A stretch of 64,000 nucleotides of DNA from Legionella drozanskii LLAP-1 (GTDB lineage Bacteria > Pseudomonadota > Gammaproteobacteria > Legionellales > Legionellaceae). Within the stretch, counting starts at the first letter, position 1, and the number at the start of each line of letters is the position of its first letter. Made by a program: the position numbers and the translations under genes. Below, one piece after another: positions 46,775 through 56,073 of the stretch. The stretch spans positions 120,595 through 184,594 of the forward strand of contig NZ_LNXY01000027.1 of assembly GCF_001467585.1 (NCBI RefSeq). The letters are read 5' to 3'. Below the pieces are notes generated by a model, which was given only the letters and a program-made list of their open reading frames with translations, searched no databases and was not told the DNA's origin.

Positions 46775-47713
46775 TTAATTTTCCTTTATTTGCTTAATCA
46801 TTTGCGGAATCAATTCAAACAAATCACCAACCAAACCATAAGTAGCAATTTGGAAAATTGGAGCCTCAGCATCCTTGTTAATCGCTACGATGACTTTTGA
46901 ATCTTTCATTCCTGCCAAATGCTGTATTGCTCCAGAAATACCAACAGCAATGTATAAGGTAGGAGCAATCACTTTTCCAGTCTGACCAACCTGGAAGTCA
47001 TTCGGGACAAAACCAGCATCAACAGCAGCTCTTGATGCACCCACAGCAGCACCTAAAGCATCAGCAAGTTCTTCAATTAATTTAAATTTCTCTGCACTTT
47101 GCAGACCGCGTCCACCGGAAACAACGATTTTAGCACTACTTAGATCAGGACGTTCTGAGCGACTTAGTTCGTGCTTGATGAAATGAGAATTCTTTTCTTC
47201 AACCAGTTTATCAATCTGGTCAATAGAACAAGGACTTTGTGTTTCATTAATGGCATCAAACGCGGTTGTACGAATCGTTAAGACTTTAATTTTGTCCAAA
47301 ACTCGTACTGTTTCAATCGCATTACCTGCATAGATTGGATGCTCAAACGTGTTTTGATCAATGATCCGACTTACATCGGAAACTTGCGCCACATCTAATT
47401 TTGCGGCAACACGGGGTAATAAATTTTTACCAAAAGTAGATGCAGGAGCAAGGATTGCCGAAAATGAAGAAGCCATTGCGACGACTAATTCACTCATATT
47501 TTCTGCAAGCTGGTGAGCATAGCAAGAATTATCAACCAACCAAACTGCGTGCACTCCGGCCATAGCGGCGGCTTGCTCAGCTACCTTATGACAGTCATGG
47601 CCTACGACAAGTAAGACCGGATTTTTATCTAATTGCAATGCAGCTGCAAAAGTATTACGTGTCGCCGCATGCATCTGCTGGTTATCGTGTTCAACAATGA
47701 CTAAAGTGCTCAT
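46775..47713 (-). CDS. etfA: Electron transfer flavoprotein alpha subunit
   Basis: EtfA with EtfB takes electrons from acyl-CoA and other dehydrogenases and passes them to ETF-ubiquinone oxidoreductase. The 312-residue product has the N-terminal alpha/beta domain and the C-terminal FAD-binding domain with [49 protein letters not shown] and [11 protein letters not shown]. It follows etfB by 13 bp. Confidence 0.98.
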   Translation of the reverse strand: MSTLVIVEHDNQQMHAATRNTFAAALQLDKNPVLLVVGHDCHKVAEQAAAMAGVHAVWLVDNSCYAHQLAENMSELVVAMASSFSAILAPASTFGKNLLPRVAAKLDVAQVSDVSRIIDQNTFEHPIYAGNAIETVRVLDKIKVLTIRTTAFDAINETQSPCSIDQIDKLVEEKNSHFIKHELSRSERPDLSSAKIVVSGGRGLQSAEKFKLIEELADALGAAVGASRAAVDAGFVPNDFQVGQTGKVIAPTLYIAVGISGAIQHLAGMKDSKVIVAINKDAEAPIFQIATYGLVGDLFELIPQMIKQIKEN

Positions 47714-47726
47714 AATTTCCTCCTGA

Positions 47727-48476
47727 TTAAAGCACCTTGGCTTCTTCTTTTAATTTTTTCAGTAGTTCTTCAACTGAATCCACCTTGATCCCTCCACCAC
47801 GAGTTGGAGGTGCCGTTACCGCAAGAATTTCGATATGATTTTTGAGTTCTAAGCCCAGTGTATCTAAATCAAGCACTGACAAAGGTTTGGACTTCGCTTT
47901 CATAATGTTGGGTAAACTAGCATAGCGCGGTTCATTTAAGCGAAGATCAACAGAAATTACTGCCGGTAAAGTCATGCCGAGCGTTTCCAAACCGCCATCT
48001 ATTTCACGAGTTGTTTTTATAGAGCGGCCCTCGATATTCAGTTCAGAGATAAAGGTTGCTTGAGGCCAATTCAGCAGTGCTGCTAGCATTTGCGGCGTTT
48101 GATTGTTATCTCCATCAATCGTCTGTTTTCCCATTAAAATCATATCAGGTTGCTCATCCATAGCAATTTTTTGCAAAATTTTTGCAATATTAAGACTACA
48201 ATGATTAGAGTCGGTTTTAACGAGGATTGCCCGATTCGCCCCCAAGGCTAAAGCCTGTCTCAACGTTTCTTGGCTAGCATCAGAGCCTATTGTTACAGCG
48301 ATTACTTCTGTTGCAATTTTTTGTTCAAGCAAGCGGATTGCTTGTTCTATTGCAATCTCATCAAAAGGGTTCATGGACATTTTGACGTTTTGCTTTTCCA
48401 CACCCGTGCCATCTGCTTTAACTCGCACCTTGACGTAGGGGTCTACTACTCGCTTCACTGCAACTAGAATTTTCAT
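47727..48476 (-). CDS. etfB: Electron transfer flavoprotein beta subunit
   Basis: The 249-residue product shows MKILVAVKRVVDPYVKVRV, KMSMNPFDEIAIEQAIRL, LMGKQTIDGDNNQTPQMLA and the AMP-binding region TTREIDGGLETL, as in EtfB. It forms the heterodimer with EtfA, encoded directly downstream. No ETF-QO gene is in the window. Confidence 0.98.
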   Translation of the reverse strand: MKILVAVKRVVDPYVKVRVKADGTGVEKQNVKMSMNPFDEIAIEQAIRLLEQKIATEVIAVTIGSDASQETLRQALALGANRAILVKTDSNHCSLNIAKILQKIAMDEQPDMILMGKQTIDGDNNQTPQMLAALLNWPQATFISELNIEGRSIKTTREIDGGLETLGMTLPAVISVDLRLNEPRYASLPNIMKAKSKPLSVLDLDTLGLELKNHIEILAVTAPPTRGGGIKVDSVEELLKKLKEEAKVL

Positions 48477-48586
48477 AGTTCCTCACTGGAATTTCAAATC
48501 AGTTCAGCATATTGCCAGAGATGGTAGCTCCAATTCAACAGGATGAACGAAAAACCAACGATCTCTTGATAAAAAAATTTTAAGAC

Positions 48587-49456
48587 TCATTCGTCTAATG
48601 TACGTAAATAATCCCTAAAAGCCTGCCCCACTTCAGAGTGATACATTCCAAACTCAACCGTTGCTTGCAAATAACCTAATTTCGACCCGCAATCATAACG
48701 TTTTCCAAGGAATTGGTAAGCATACACTTTTTGTTCATTGACTAAGTGCTTGATACCGTCGGTTAACTGAATTTCGCCGCGGGAATCTGCACTCGTTTGT
48801 CTAAGACATCTAAAAATCTCGGGGGTAAAAATATATCTACCTACAGCCGCAAGATTTGAAGGCGCTAGTTCTCTTTGTGGTTTTTCGATCATATCGAGAA
48901 TGACAGCATGATTCTCAGAGGCGTCAGCGACTCGTACAATTCCATAGTGACTCACCTCACTCCAAGGAATAGGTTGAACGGCCACAATGGAGTGCTTATC
49001 TTTTTTAAAAAGCTCAGTCATCATCGACAGGCAAGGTAATTTTGAATCATCAATGAGATCGTCTGCTAGTAAAACTGCGAAAGGATCATCACCTACCACA
49101 TGTTCAGCACAAAGAATCGCATGCCCTAGCCCTAAAGGTTGATTTTGTCTCACGTATGAAAATTGAATACCGGGGGGGGAAACACTTTTTACTAGTTCAA
49201 GTAGTTGTTCTTTACCTTGCTCTTGCAAGCGTGTTTCTAGCTCGAAATGATTATCAAAATGATCTTCTATCGCCCGTTTGGTTGAACTCGTAATAAAAAT
49301 CACATGGCTAATGCCCGCTCGAACCGCTTCTTCTACGGCATATTGGATCAATGGCTTATCGACAATCGGTAGCATTTCCTTAGGATTCGCTTTTGTTGCG
49401 GGTAAAAAACGGGAACCTAACCCAGCAACCGGAAAAACAGCTTTCTTTACTTGCAT
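48587..49456 (-). CDS. galU: UTP-glucose-1-phosphate uridylyltransferase GalU
   Basis: GalU makes UDP-glucose for LPS, capsule and other glycans. The 289-residue product from ATG 49456 shows VKKAVFPVAGLGSRFLPATK, PKEMLPIVDKPLIQYAVEEA, QPLGLGHAILCA and LLADDLI. A TTG at 49462 is also in frame and lies 4 bp after AAGGAG, so the exact start is open. The coding strand contains an uninterrupted run of eight C (window 49172-49179, in SPPG). It is followed on the pathway and on the chromosome by ugd, 96 bp upstream. Confidence 0.97.
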   Translation of the reverse strand: MQVKKAVFPVAGLGSRFLPATKANPKEMLPIVDKPLIQYAVEEAVRAGISHVIFITSSTKRAIEDHFDNHFELETRLQEQGKEQLLELVKSVSPPGIQFSYVRQNQPLGLGHAILCAEHVVGDDPFAVLLADDLIDDSKLPCLSMMTELFKKDKHSIVAVQPIPWSEVSHYGIVRVADASENHAVILDMIEKPQRELAPSNLAAVGRYIFTPEIFRCLRQTSADSRGEIQLTDGIKHLVNEQKVYAYQFLGKRYDCGSKLGYLQATVEFGMYHSEVGQAFRDYLRTLDE

Positions 49457-49551
49457 CGTCAATAATCTCCTTACCTCAAGATGCGATACCTATACTAAAT
49501 ATTTATTTTTCCCACAAGACCATCTCAGTTTTTCGCCCTGGTTCACCTCTT

Positions 49552-50892
49552 CTAAAGGTTAACAATGGGTGGACGACCTACAGAATAATAACACGCTAAT
49601 TGAGACAGAATCACTTTAGATAATTCAAAACAATTACGACCATCAAAAAGGGGTGCATTTCCTAGCTTAGTTTTTAGACTATTAAGATTATAATTTTTAA
49701 ATTGTGGCCATTCCGTTGCAATCGCCAAAGCTTGTAAAGGCGTAGTAAAAACCGCTTCCAACGAATCGCACCAACTAATCGCTGTATTGTCTGCTAATAA
49801 CTGCTCTGCGGCTGGCATCGCTACTGGGTCAAAAACGCGAAGTTTAACCCCTGCTTTTAATAAAGCATTGATAATAACTAAGCTACTGGCTTCGCGCAAA
49901 TCATCTGTTCCAGGTTTAAACGATACACCCCAGATTCCTATCGTTAATCCATTTAATTTTTGCTCAAAATGGTTAGTTATTTGCTCAAAAATCCAGTTTT
50001 TTTGTAAGCTATTGATTGTTTCTATGGCGTCCAACAAATTAGTATCCACGTCCACTGCTTTAGCAGTATGGATCAAAGCACGTACATCTTTGGGAAAACA
50101 AGAGCCACCATAGCCAATTCCTGCCTGTAGAAAATGAGGGCCGATACGATGATCCAAACCTATTCCTTGGCGTATTTCATCGATATTCGCCCCCAGCTTA
50201 TCCGCAAGACGACTGATTTGATTTATAAAACTGATACGACAGGCCAGCATAGCATTTGCCGAATATTTAGTAAGTTCGGCAGAGCGCCGACTCATGGTTA
50301 AAACAGGAACTCCCTGTTCGCTGAGAGGCTGATAAATGGATTTTAAAACTGCAAATGTTTGCGCATCCCCGCCTATAATTACTCGGTCCGCATTTAGAAA
50401 ATCATGAACAGCCGTACCCTCTCTTAAAAATTCAGGATTAGAAGCGACAGCGATCTGCACTGTCTTACCTTCGCTAGCTAACTCTTTATGAATATGCTTT
50501 TGAATTGCATCAGCCGTCCCCACAGGCACAGTGGATTTAATCACTATGAGACAGTCATGATTGACCTCTTTAGCGATTTGCGAAGCTACTGCATAAACTT
50601 GCGATAAGTCAGCGTTGCCATCAGCTAAGCTCGGTGTTCCCGTAGCAATAATATGTATTTCCGCTTGTTTTATGGCCGATGCTAAATCTGCAGTAAAATG
50701 AAGTTGTTTAGAGGCAAGTTGCTCCTGCAATAATTCAGGAAGTTGCTGCTCATAAAATGGGCATTGACCCCGCAAAAGTAGGTCTATTCGCTCTTCATTG
50801 ATATCAGCACAGGTGACCCAATGCCCTAATTTAGCAAGGCAGGCCGCAGATACTAAACCCACATACCCAGCGCCATAGACCGCGATAATCAT
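49552..50892 (-). CDS. ugd: UDP-glucose 6-dehydrogenase
   Basis: Ugd oxidises UDP-glucose to UDP-glucuronate with two NAD. The 446-residue product has the Rossmann start MIIAVYGAGYVGLVSAACLA, ATGTPSLADGNADLS, VPVGTAD, the catalytic cysteine in GIGYGGSCFPKDVRAL and GVSFKPGTDDLREASS. It lies next to galU, so both steps from glucose 1-phosphate to UDP-glucuronate are encoded together. It is divergent from a GT39-type transferase gene. Confidence 0.97.
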   Translation of the reverse strand: MIIAVYGAGYVGLVSAACLAKLGHWVTCADINEERIDLLLRGQCPFYEQQLPELLQEQLASKQLHFTADLASAIKQAEIHIIATGTPSLADGNADLSQVYAVASQIAKEVNHDCLIVIKSTVPVGTADAIQKHIHKELASEGKTVQIAVASNPEFLREGTAVHDFLNADRVIIGGDAQTFAVLKSIYQPLSEQGVPVLTMSRRSAELTKYSANAMLACRISFINQISRLADKLGANIDEIRQGIGLDHRIGPHFLQAGIGYGGSCFPKDVRALIHTAKAVDVDTNLLDAIETINSLQKNWIFEQITNHFEQKLNGLTIGIWGVSFKPGTDDLREASSLVIINALLKAGVKLRVFDPVAMPAAEQLLADNTAISWCDSLEAVFTTPLQALAIATEWPQFKNYNLNSLKTKLGNAPLFDGRNCFELSKVILSQLACYYSVGRPPIVNL

Positions 50893-50976
50893 ATTTATCC
50901 CTAAATAAATCTGTCCATTATCAGCAAAATAGATAAAAATGACAATTCTGTATTACTTATCGGTAGATGAAAGAAG

Positions 50977-52392
50977 ATGTTGGATAAACACTCCATCGAA
51001 CAGCAGGCTTGGGTTAATCGACCTGCGCTTTTTTTATTTTTATTCACTATTCTTGTTATTTTGCTGCGTACTTTTTTGCGCGGGCAACTTTTAGAAATAG
51101 ACGAGGCCGAGCAAATCGTCATGGCTCAACAGCTCAAGCTCGGTTACCCCGATCAACCGCCCCTCTATTCTTGGCTTCAATACCTTATTTTTCAGTTACT
51201 TGGCCGACATCTAGTGAGTCTTGCTGTATTAAAATCCCTGCTGCTCTTTGGTTGTCTTTATAGTTTTCATCAAATTTGCCGCCTTTACTGTCAGTCCACT
51301 TTATTAGCCTGGTGTGCAACATTGAGTTGGGCATTTATTCCTTCAATTAGTTTGGACTTAATCAAAGACAATACCCATTCCGTTTTAGCTTTATTTGCAG
51401 CTTGCCTGACTTGGTACTGGCTTGTTGCTCCCTCAGGTTTAGCAAAAACGGCTTGGTATGCAATTTTCGGTTTGTTCATAGGCATAGGATTTCTTTCTAA
51501 ATTTAATTACCTCATCTTTCTTAGTTTGCTAATTGCGAGTGCAATTTCTTTGAACGCTTATCGAGCTAAACTACTTAACTGGCATCTGCTCATTACGCTC
51601 TTTATTGCCGCTATAGTTGCTAGCCCTTATTTTTTTTGGCTTACGCACTATCCTAATCTTGCATTTCGTAGCGCTTATAAACTCACGAATGAAACTAGGC
51701 AATTTCATGGGTTCATCGATTTAATTAAAGGCTGCCTCATTTTTTTGCTCCCCAATGTCATTATTTCTGGACTTTTTTTCTCAAATTGGCGAAACACTGC
51801 CCCCATAAATCCCTCAAATTCCTTGCTTATACGCTATCATTTTATGAGCATCCCGCTGCTAATCGCTTTAGTTTTCTTTGGTGGCCTGAGTAATTTTGAA
51901 ACCCGCTGGCTGATACCTATTCTTTTTCTATCTCCCCTTTTAATGTTTAATCGAGTGAAATTAATAGAGGAATTAAAGCCAAGAGTAAAACAATTTCTGA
52001 TTTTGGCTTTATTGACGCAAGGTCTCTTTTTTATGGTATTAATCTATAGAGGTCATAGCGAACAAAAAAATCAGCAGCGGTTACTGATTAATCAAATGAT
52101 GCAGACAATCAAAACAAAACCGCAGCCCACAGAATACCTTGTTGCGGACTCACTTTGGCTTTTAGGCAATTTCATGCTAATGCTACCTGAGCAAACAGGC
52201 TGGTTATTACATCCCTCAACTTATCCGAAATTACCTCGTGGGCATTCATTACTGATTTGGCACACGACGGAAAGGCCAATCTGGGTGGATTTTTTTGCAG
52301 GCATGCAACCGGAAGTCAGCGGCATAACTTTGATTAAAGACTCTAAGAACCAGAAAGTTGTTGCTGGTTACGCCTATTCCTCTGTGAAATGA
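50977..52392 (+). CDS. Glycosyltransferase family 39/83 (ArnT-like) membrane protein
   Basis: The 471-residue protein has about ten transmembrane helices and the GT-C signature of ArnT/PMT proteins: the acidic pair in LEIDEAEQIVMAQQLKLGY followed by QPPLYSWLQYLIFQLLG. These enzymes transfer a sugar from a polyprenyl phosphate donor to lipid A or another envelope acceptor on the periplasmic side. The donor is unknown. Its stop is directly adjacent to the convergent LAB_N gene stop, with no base between. Confidence 0.88.
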   Translation: MLDKHSIEQQAWVNRPALFLFLFTILVILLRTFLRGQLLEIDEAEQIVMAQQLKLGYPDQPPLYSWLQYLIFQLLGRHLVSLAVLKSLLLFGCLYSFHQICRLYCQSTLLAWCATLSWAFIPSISLDLIKDNTHSVLALFAACLTWYWLVAPSGLAKTAWYAIFGLFIGIGFLSKFNYLIFLSLLIASAISLNAYRAKLLNWHLLITLFIAAIVASPYFFWLTHYPNLAFRSAYKLTNETRQFHGFIDLIKGCLIFLLPNVIISGLFFSNWRNTAPINPSNSLLIRYHFMSIPLLIALVFFGGLSNFETRWLIPILFLSPLLMFNRVKLIEELKPRVKQFLILALLTQGLFFMVLIYRGHSEQKNQQRLLINQMMQTIKTKPQPTEYLVADSLWLLGNFMLMLPEQTGWLLHPSTYPKLPRGHSLLIWHTTERPIWVDFFAGMQPEVSGITLIKDSKNQKVVAGYAYSSVK

Positions 52393-52698
52393 TTATTCGT
52401 TTGCTAAACTATGCTGCCTTAACTTCGCCATTCGGGATGAGCGCTCACGATGAATTAAATACAAATTTCGGGCGTAAATAAAAACGCCCGTAGATTGTCC
52501 TAAAATAAATACAGGATCGCGTTTATAAATCGAATAGAGCAGTAAAGTGATGCCACCAAATAGGCTTAAATACCAAAAAGCGACAGGAATTATACTTTTC
52601 TTCTCCCTCTCGCTGACTAGCCACTGCACAATAAAACGCGCAGAAAATATTCCTTGCCCAATAAAGCCGATAGTAAGCCAATAATAATTAATGTTCAT
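52393..52698 (-). CDS. Lipid A biosynthesis N-terminal (LAB_N) domain protein
   Basis: The 101-residue protein has three membrane segments and matches the LAB_N domain: WLTIGFIGQGIFSARFIVQW, SEREKKSIIPVAFWYLSLFG, SIYKRDPVFILGQSTGVFIY and ARNLYLIHRE. Members are encoded beside polyprenyl-phosphate glycosyltransferases and are thought to help in lipid-linked sugar handling; the biochemistry is not settled. It overlaps the upstream GT2 gene by 11 bp. Confidence 0.93.
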   Translation of the reverse strand: MNINYYWLTIGFIGQGIFSARFIVQWLVSEREKKSIIPVAFWYLSLFGGITLLLYSIYKRDPVFILGQSTGVFIYARNLYLIHRERSSRMAKLRQHSLANE

Positions 52699-53416
52699 AG
52701 CGAGTCACCTCCGGTGAACAAGGGCGCTTAAGTAACCAGCGAACGCCGATTAAATCGTGTATTCCAACGAACAGGCGATTCATCACACCATATTTAGAAA
52801 CCCCATGCCATCGGGGTCGGTGGTTTACTGGCAAATTCACTAATTTAAATCCCGCTCTTTTGAATAAAGCAGGTAAAAATCGGTGTAAATGATTGAAATG
52901 GGGCAACGCTAAAAAAGCGTCACGAGGAAATAATTTTAAGCTGCAGCCGGTATCCCTGCATTCATCATTTAATAAGCGACGTCTGACTTCATTGCCAACA
53001 AAAGAAGAGAATTTACGCAGACCATTATCATCTCTTTTTTTCCGATTCCCTAAAACTACAGTCTGAGAGTCTTGTAATTGCTCAAACAAATGGGGAATGT
53101 CTGCCGGATCATTCTGACCATCACCATCCAATGTCACTAACATTGAATAACGTGCCGCTTGCGCGCCACTTAATAAGGCCGCACTTTGTCCATAATTTTG
53201 CTTATGAAATATAACACGAGCGTTGCTGTATTTTTGCGCTAAATTTTTTAACTGCTTGATAGAACCATCGGTACTACCATCATCCACAAAGATAATCTCG
53301 TAAATAAATTGTTCTGGAAGAGCAGCAACGATTTCTTGATGTAATAATTCAACATTATCCGCTTCATTATAAACTGGGATGATTATTGAGACTTCTTTCC
53401 GCTGAATAGAATCCAT
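52688..53416 (-). CDS. Glycosyltransferase family 2, polyprenyl-phosphate sugar synthase type
   Basis: The 242-residue protein is a DPM1/ArnC-type GT2 enzyme: VSIIIPVYNEADNVELLHQE, EIIFVDDGSTDGSIKQLK, ALLSGAQAARY and the DxD-containing VTLDGDGQNDPADIP, then GNRKKRDDNGLRKF. Unlike ArnC it has no C-terminal membrane helices. It probably attaches a sugar from a nucleotide donor to undecaprenyl phosphate at the inner face of the membrane for use by the ArnT-like enzymes nearby. It is coupled to the LAB_N gene. Confidence 0.93.
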   Translation of the reverse strand: MDSIQRKEVSIIIPVYNEADNVELLHQEIVAALPEQFIYEIIFVDDGSTDGSIKQLKNLAQKYSNARVIFHKQNYGQSAALLSGAQAARYSMLVTLDGDGQNDPADIPHLFEQLQDSQTVVLGNRKKRDDNGLRKFSSFVGNEVRRRLLNDECRDTGCSLKLFPRDAFLALPHFNHLHRFLPALFKRAGFKLVNLPVNHRPRWHGVSKYGVMNRLFVGIHDLIGVRWLLKRPCSPEVTRYEH

Positions 53417-53449
53417 GTTAAAACCTAACTTTATAAAATTAAAGCATTA

Positions 53450-54106
53450 TTAGGGGGATATTGTATGTCCCCATACAGGAGTTAGCCAGGATTTTCGTCG
53501 TAAAATGTAAAGCAGAACACCCACTTCGACTAAGGCGAGGTAGGCTGCAAATAATACATCACTCAGAAAATGATGACTAAGAAAAACTCTTGATAAGGCG
53601 ACAGTGATTCCCAATAAAATAAAAGCAAAGAAATATCGCGGAAACAAAATACTTAAACCTAAGATAAGCCCCATGATGGTCGTAGTATGGCCTGAAGGAA
53701 ACGACCAATAATGGGCATTCCATTTTAGCCCATAAAAACCATAAAGTTGATTATAAAGAAGCATACTAGGACGGGCGCGTCCCAAAACAATCTTAAGAAA
53801 AAAACAAATAAGACCCGGAACAGTTACACACAGAAATAAAAACCAAGCACGGGCCTCCCAGCGAGGATTCGCTGATATAAAACGGAAAATGAGTGCTAAC
53901 GCTAAAAAAGTGGGAATGTAGATAACCCCTAACCCTAATCGGGTGAGAAAACTCAAAACAGGAATTTGATCTCTTAAATCAAGAACATAAAAATAATAGG
54001 CTAGTGGTTTATCAAAATATAAATAAAGACATAGGATTAAAGCGAGAAAAAGAATGATGGCCAGAGGCTTTGTCATTATTGAAAATAGGCGATCAAAGGG
54101 TGACAT
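53450..54106 (-). CDS. PAP2 family phosphatase
   Basis: From ATG 54106 (GGAG 6 bp upstream) the product has 218 residues and six membrane helices. All three PAP2 motifs are present: KIVLGRARPS, SFPSGHTTT and SRVFLSHHFLSDV. A longer frame from TTG 54133 is not supported. Such enzymes dephosphorylate undecaprenyl pyrophosphate or lipid A phosphates in the periplasmic leaflet. It overlaps the 3' end of the arnT-like gene by 14 bp and lies 33 bp before the GT2 gene, so it is part of the sugar-transfer operon. Confidence 0.93.
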   Translation of the reverse strand: MSPFDRLFSIMTKPLAIILFLALILCLYLYFDKPLAYYFYVLDLRDQIPVLSFLTRLGLGVIYIPTFLALALIFRFISANPRWEARAWFLFLCVTVPGLICFFLKIVLGRARPSMLLYNQLYGFYGLKWNAHYWSFPSGHTTTIMGLILGLSILFPRYFFAFILLGITVALSRVFLSHHFLSDVLFAAYLALVEVGVLLYILRRKSWLTPVWGHTISP

Positions 54107-55730
54107 TTGTAACTCCAGTCGCTTGTTGTCCAACTAAAAAAAGATCTAACCACCGGCCCTTCGAGTAGTTAAATCCTTGGGTTCGAGCCAGAACCATTAT
54201 ATTTGTGCGATTACTAATCCATTGATCAAAAATCTTAGGCTCTATTATTGCGATACGAGAAGAATCAGACAGCAAAATTTTTGTTGCATCCAAGATGTTG
54301 GTAAATTGAACTAAGTGCGTATTTAGATTAAACACTAAACTGGGCTCCTCAAAACCCACTACTAGTAAGGGTTTATTATCCGATATCGCTTTTTTATCAA
54401 TCAGTTGAATAATATTTTTTGTTAACCAAATAGGTTTTAGCTCAGGTAAAAGACTAGTAAAAATAAGTGAATAGCTCAGCAGCGCTAGTGCTAAAACAGC
54501 TAGACTTGCCCGTTGATAGAGTCCATTCCAAGCAAAATAAGCTGCTGTAGTACTTAGCACCGTGATACTTAGAAATAGAATAAACCCAGTCAGCGTAAAT
54601 TGATGCATCACCACATAAGGCAAGCCTAGTAAACTGAGTGCCAACCCAATTGATAAAACCACCCACAGTACTTGCAATATATGCAACCATCTTCCTGGGT
54701 AGTTCTCCTCTTTTCTAAGGGCCAAAGCACAAAGTAAGGCGATAGCAGGAAAGGTTGGTAAGACATATTGCGGTAACTTGGTGGGCATTAATTCGAAGAA
54801 AAGCCAAGTAGGAATAATCCAGGCTAATAAAAATTTCACCACCTGGTCACAGCGATTGCGCACGGCATAAACCGCAGCTTGCCATAAAAACAGAGAAGCA
54901 GGCCAAAAGGTCAGCGGGAGAATGAAAAGGTGAAACAAAGGCGGTTTGCCATGAGACTCATGTCCACCTGCTAACTTCGGTAATAAATCTTTAGAAATGA
55001 TTTTTAACAAATAATTAGACTGCTCTGCTCTATTTACCAAATAGAGCCAACTAAGACTAAGCATAAAAAACAGCAATAATCCGCTGATTATATGCAAATT
55101 ACGTAACCATTTAACCTGTTTTTCTATAAGACAGAGTGTGATTATTGATAAAATCCCAATCAAGGGAGTTACCCCTTTTAATACCCCTCCATAAGCCATT
55201 GCTAACCAAAAACAAAGCGCCCAAATTGGCGATAGAGATTTATTCTGCATTCCTGCTTGGTAGATGATCCACAAAGCACCTTGCATTATTACAACGGATG
55301 ACAGCAAAGAGGTATCAATCACAGCCATATGGCTTTCAACCACTAATAATAAAGTGGAAGCAAGTAAAGCGGCGGCAAGAACAGCGATCGTTTGTCCGAC
55401 AAACCGTCGAAAAAAGGTGTAGCTCAGCAAAATGGAAACTAAAGCCCCTAATAACGAGGGAATACGATAAGGCCATATCGTACTGTCATCAGCATTGCTA
55501 AATAATTTCACCGACGCCGCTTGCAGCCAATTAATCCCTGGCGGTTTGCGAAAACGTGCCTGATCTTGGAAGTGAATTTGAAAAAAATTCCCTGTTTGCA
55601 CCATCTGTCTACTTGCTTGTGCAAAATGAGCTTCATCTCTATCAATAACCGGCATTTTGGCAATGCCAGGTATAAGAACTAATAAAGAAAATAGCCCTAA
55701 AAGCAAATAGTTATTCAATTTTTCCAGCAC
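54093..55730 (-). CDS. ArnT-like glycosyltransferase (GT83, lipid A sugar transferase type)
   Basis: The 545-residue protein is close in length and layout to ArnT (about 550). It has an N-terminal GT-C domain with VIDRDEAHFAQASRQMVQTG, FQDQARFRKPPGINWLQAAS and about a dozen membrane helices, and a periplasmic C-terminal domain. ArnT moves 4-amino-4-deoxy-L-arabinose from undecaprenyl phosphate to lipid A. The Arn nucleotide-sugar genes are not in the window, so another sugar may be used. The start appears to be GTG 55730 with AGGA about 10 bp upstream. It leads the operon ArnT-like, PAP2, GT2, LAB_N. Confidence 0.88.
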   Translation of the reverse strand: MLEKLNNYLLLGLFSLLVLIPGIAKMPVIDRDEAHFAQASRQMVQTGNFFQIHFQDQARFRKPPGINWLQAASVKLFSNADDSTIWPYRIPSLLGALVSILLSYTFFRRFVGQTIAVLAAALLASTLLLVVESHMAVIDTSLLSSVVIMQGALWIIYQAGMQNKSLSPIWALCFWLAMAYGGVLKGVTPLIGILSIITLCLIEKQVKWLRNLHIISGLLLFFMLSLSWLYLVNRAEQSNYLLKIISKDLLPKLAGGHESHGKPPLFHLFILPLTFWPASLFLWQAAVYAVRNRCDQVVKFLLAWIIPTWLFFELMPTKLPQYVLPTFPAIALLCALALRKEENYPGRWLHILQVLWVVLSIGLALSLLGLPYVVMHQFTLTGFILFLSITVLSTTAAYFAWNGLYQRASLAVLALALLSYSLIFTSLLPELKPIWLTKNIIQLIDKKAISDNKPLLVVGFEEPSLVFNLNTHLVQFTNILDATKILLSDSSRIAIIEPKIFDQWISNRTNIMVLARTQGFNYSKGRWLDLFLVGQQATGVTNVTL

Positions 55731-56073
55731 TTCAGTAGAATCCTAATCACTGATGTGCTAGCGAGTATATAAGAGCTCTTCATTAAATTCTAGCGACAGG
55801 AGGTATTAAAAAGCTCATCCTTGGAGAGGATGGTCTTTTGGTGAAAAAAAACGCATATTAAGGACCTCTAAGGCTTGGCCAACGCTTTGACCCTCCGCGA
55901 AAGCTGACGGCCCAGGCCTGAGGTATCGTCAATATTTCGAGCCAAATCCAGTATTTTACTGAACCGTTCAGCCTGAGGAGGAGCGCCAGCGATGTCTCTG
56001 AACAGAGATTACCCTTGAGCAAAGGCATAACAATCCGTTAGAATTAGCCTTCCTTAAATGACAAGTCCTCTTT
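55731..56073. other. Divergent intergenic region with a half copy of the palindromic element
   Basis: This 343 bp gap contains a small hairpin CATCCT/AGGATG (55816-55832) followed by GTCTTTT on the plus strand, and the half copy of the palindromic element at 55915-56000. I see no supported gene. Confidence 0.6.
55915..56000. mobile_element. Half copy of the MITE-like palindromic element
   Basis: The segment starts GGCCTGAGGTATCGTCA and continues through ATATTTCGAGCCAAATCCAG and ACTGAACCGTTCAGCCTGAG to GAGGAGCGCCAGCGATGTCTC. It matches the left arm of the element at 30017-30262 almost base for base, except for a deletion of about 14 bp in the T-rich segment. The centre and right arm are missing. 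It ends about 75 bp before the metalloprotease gene. Confidence 0.75.
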
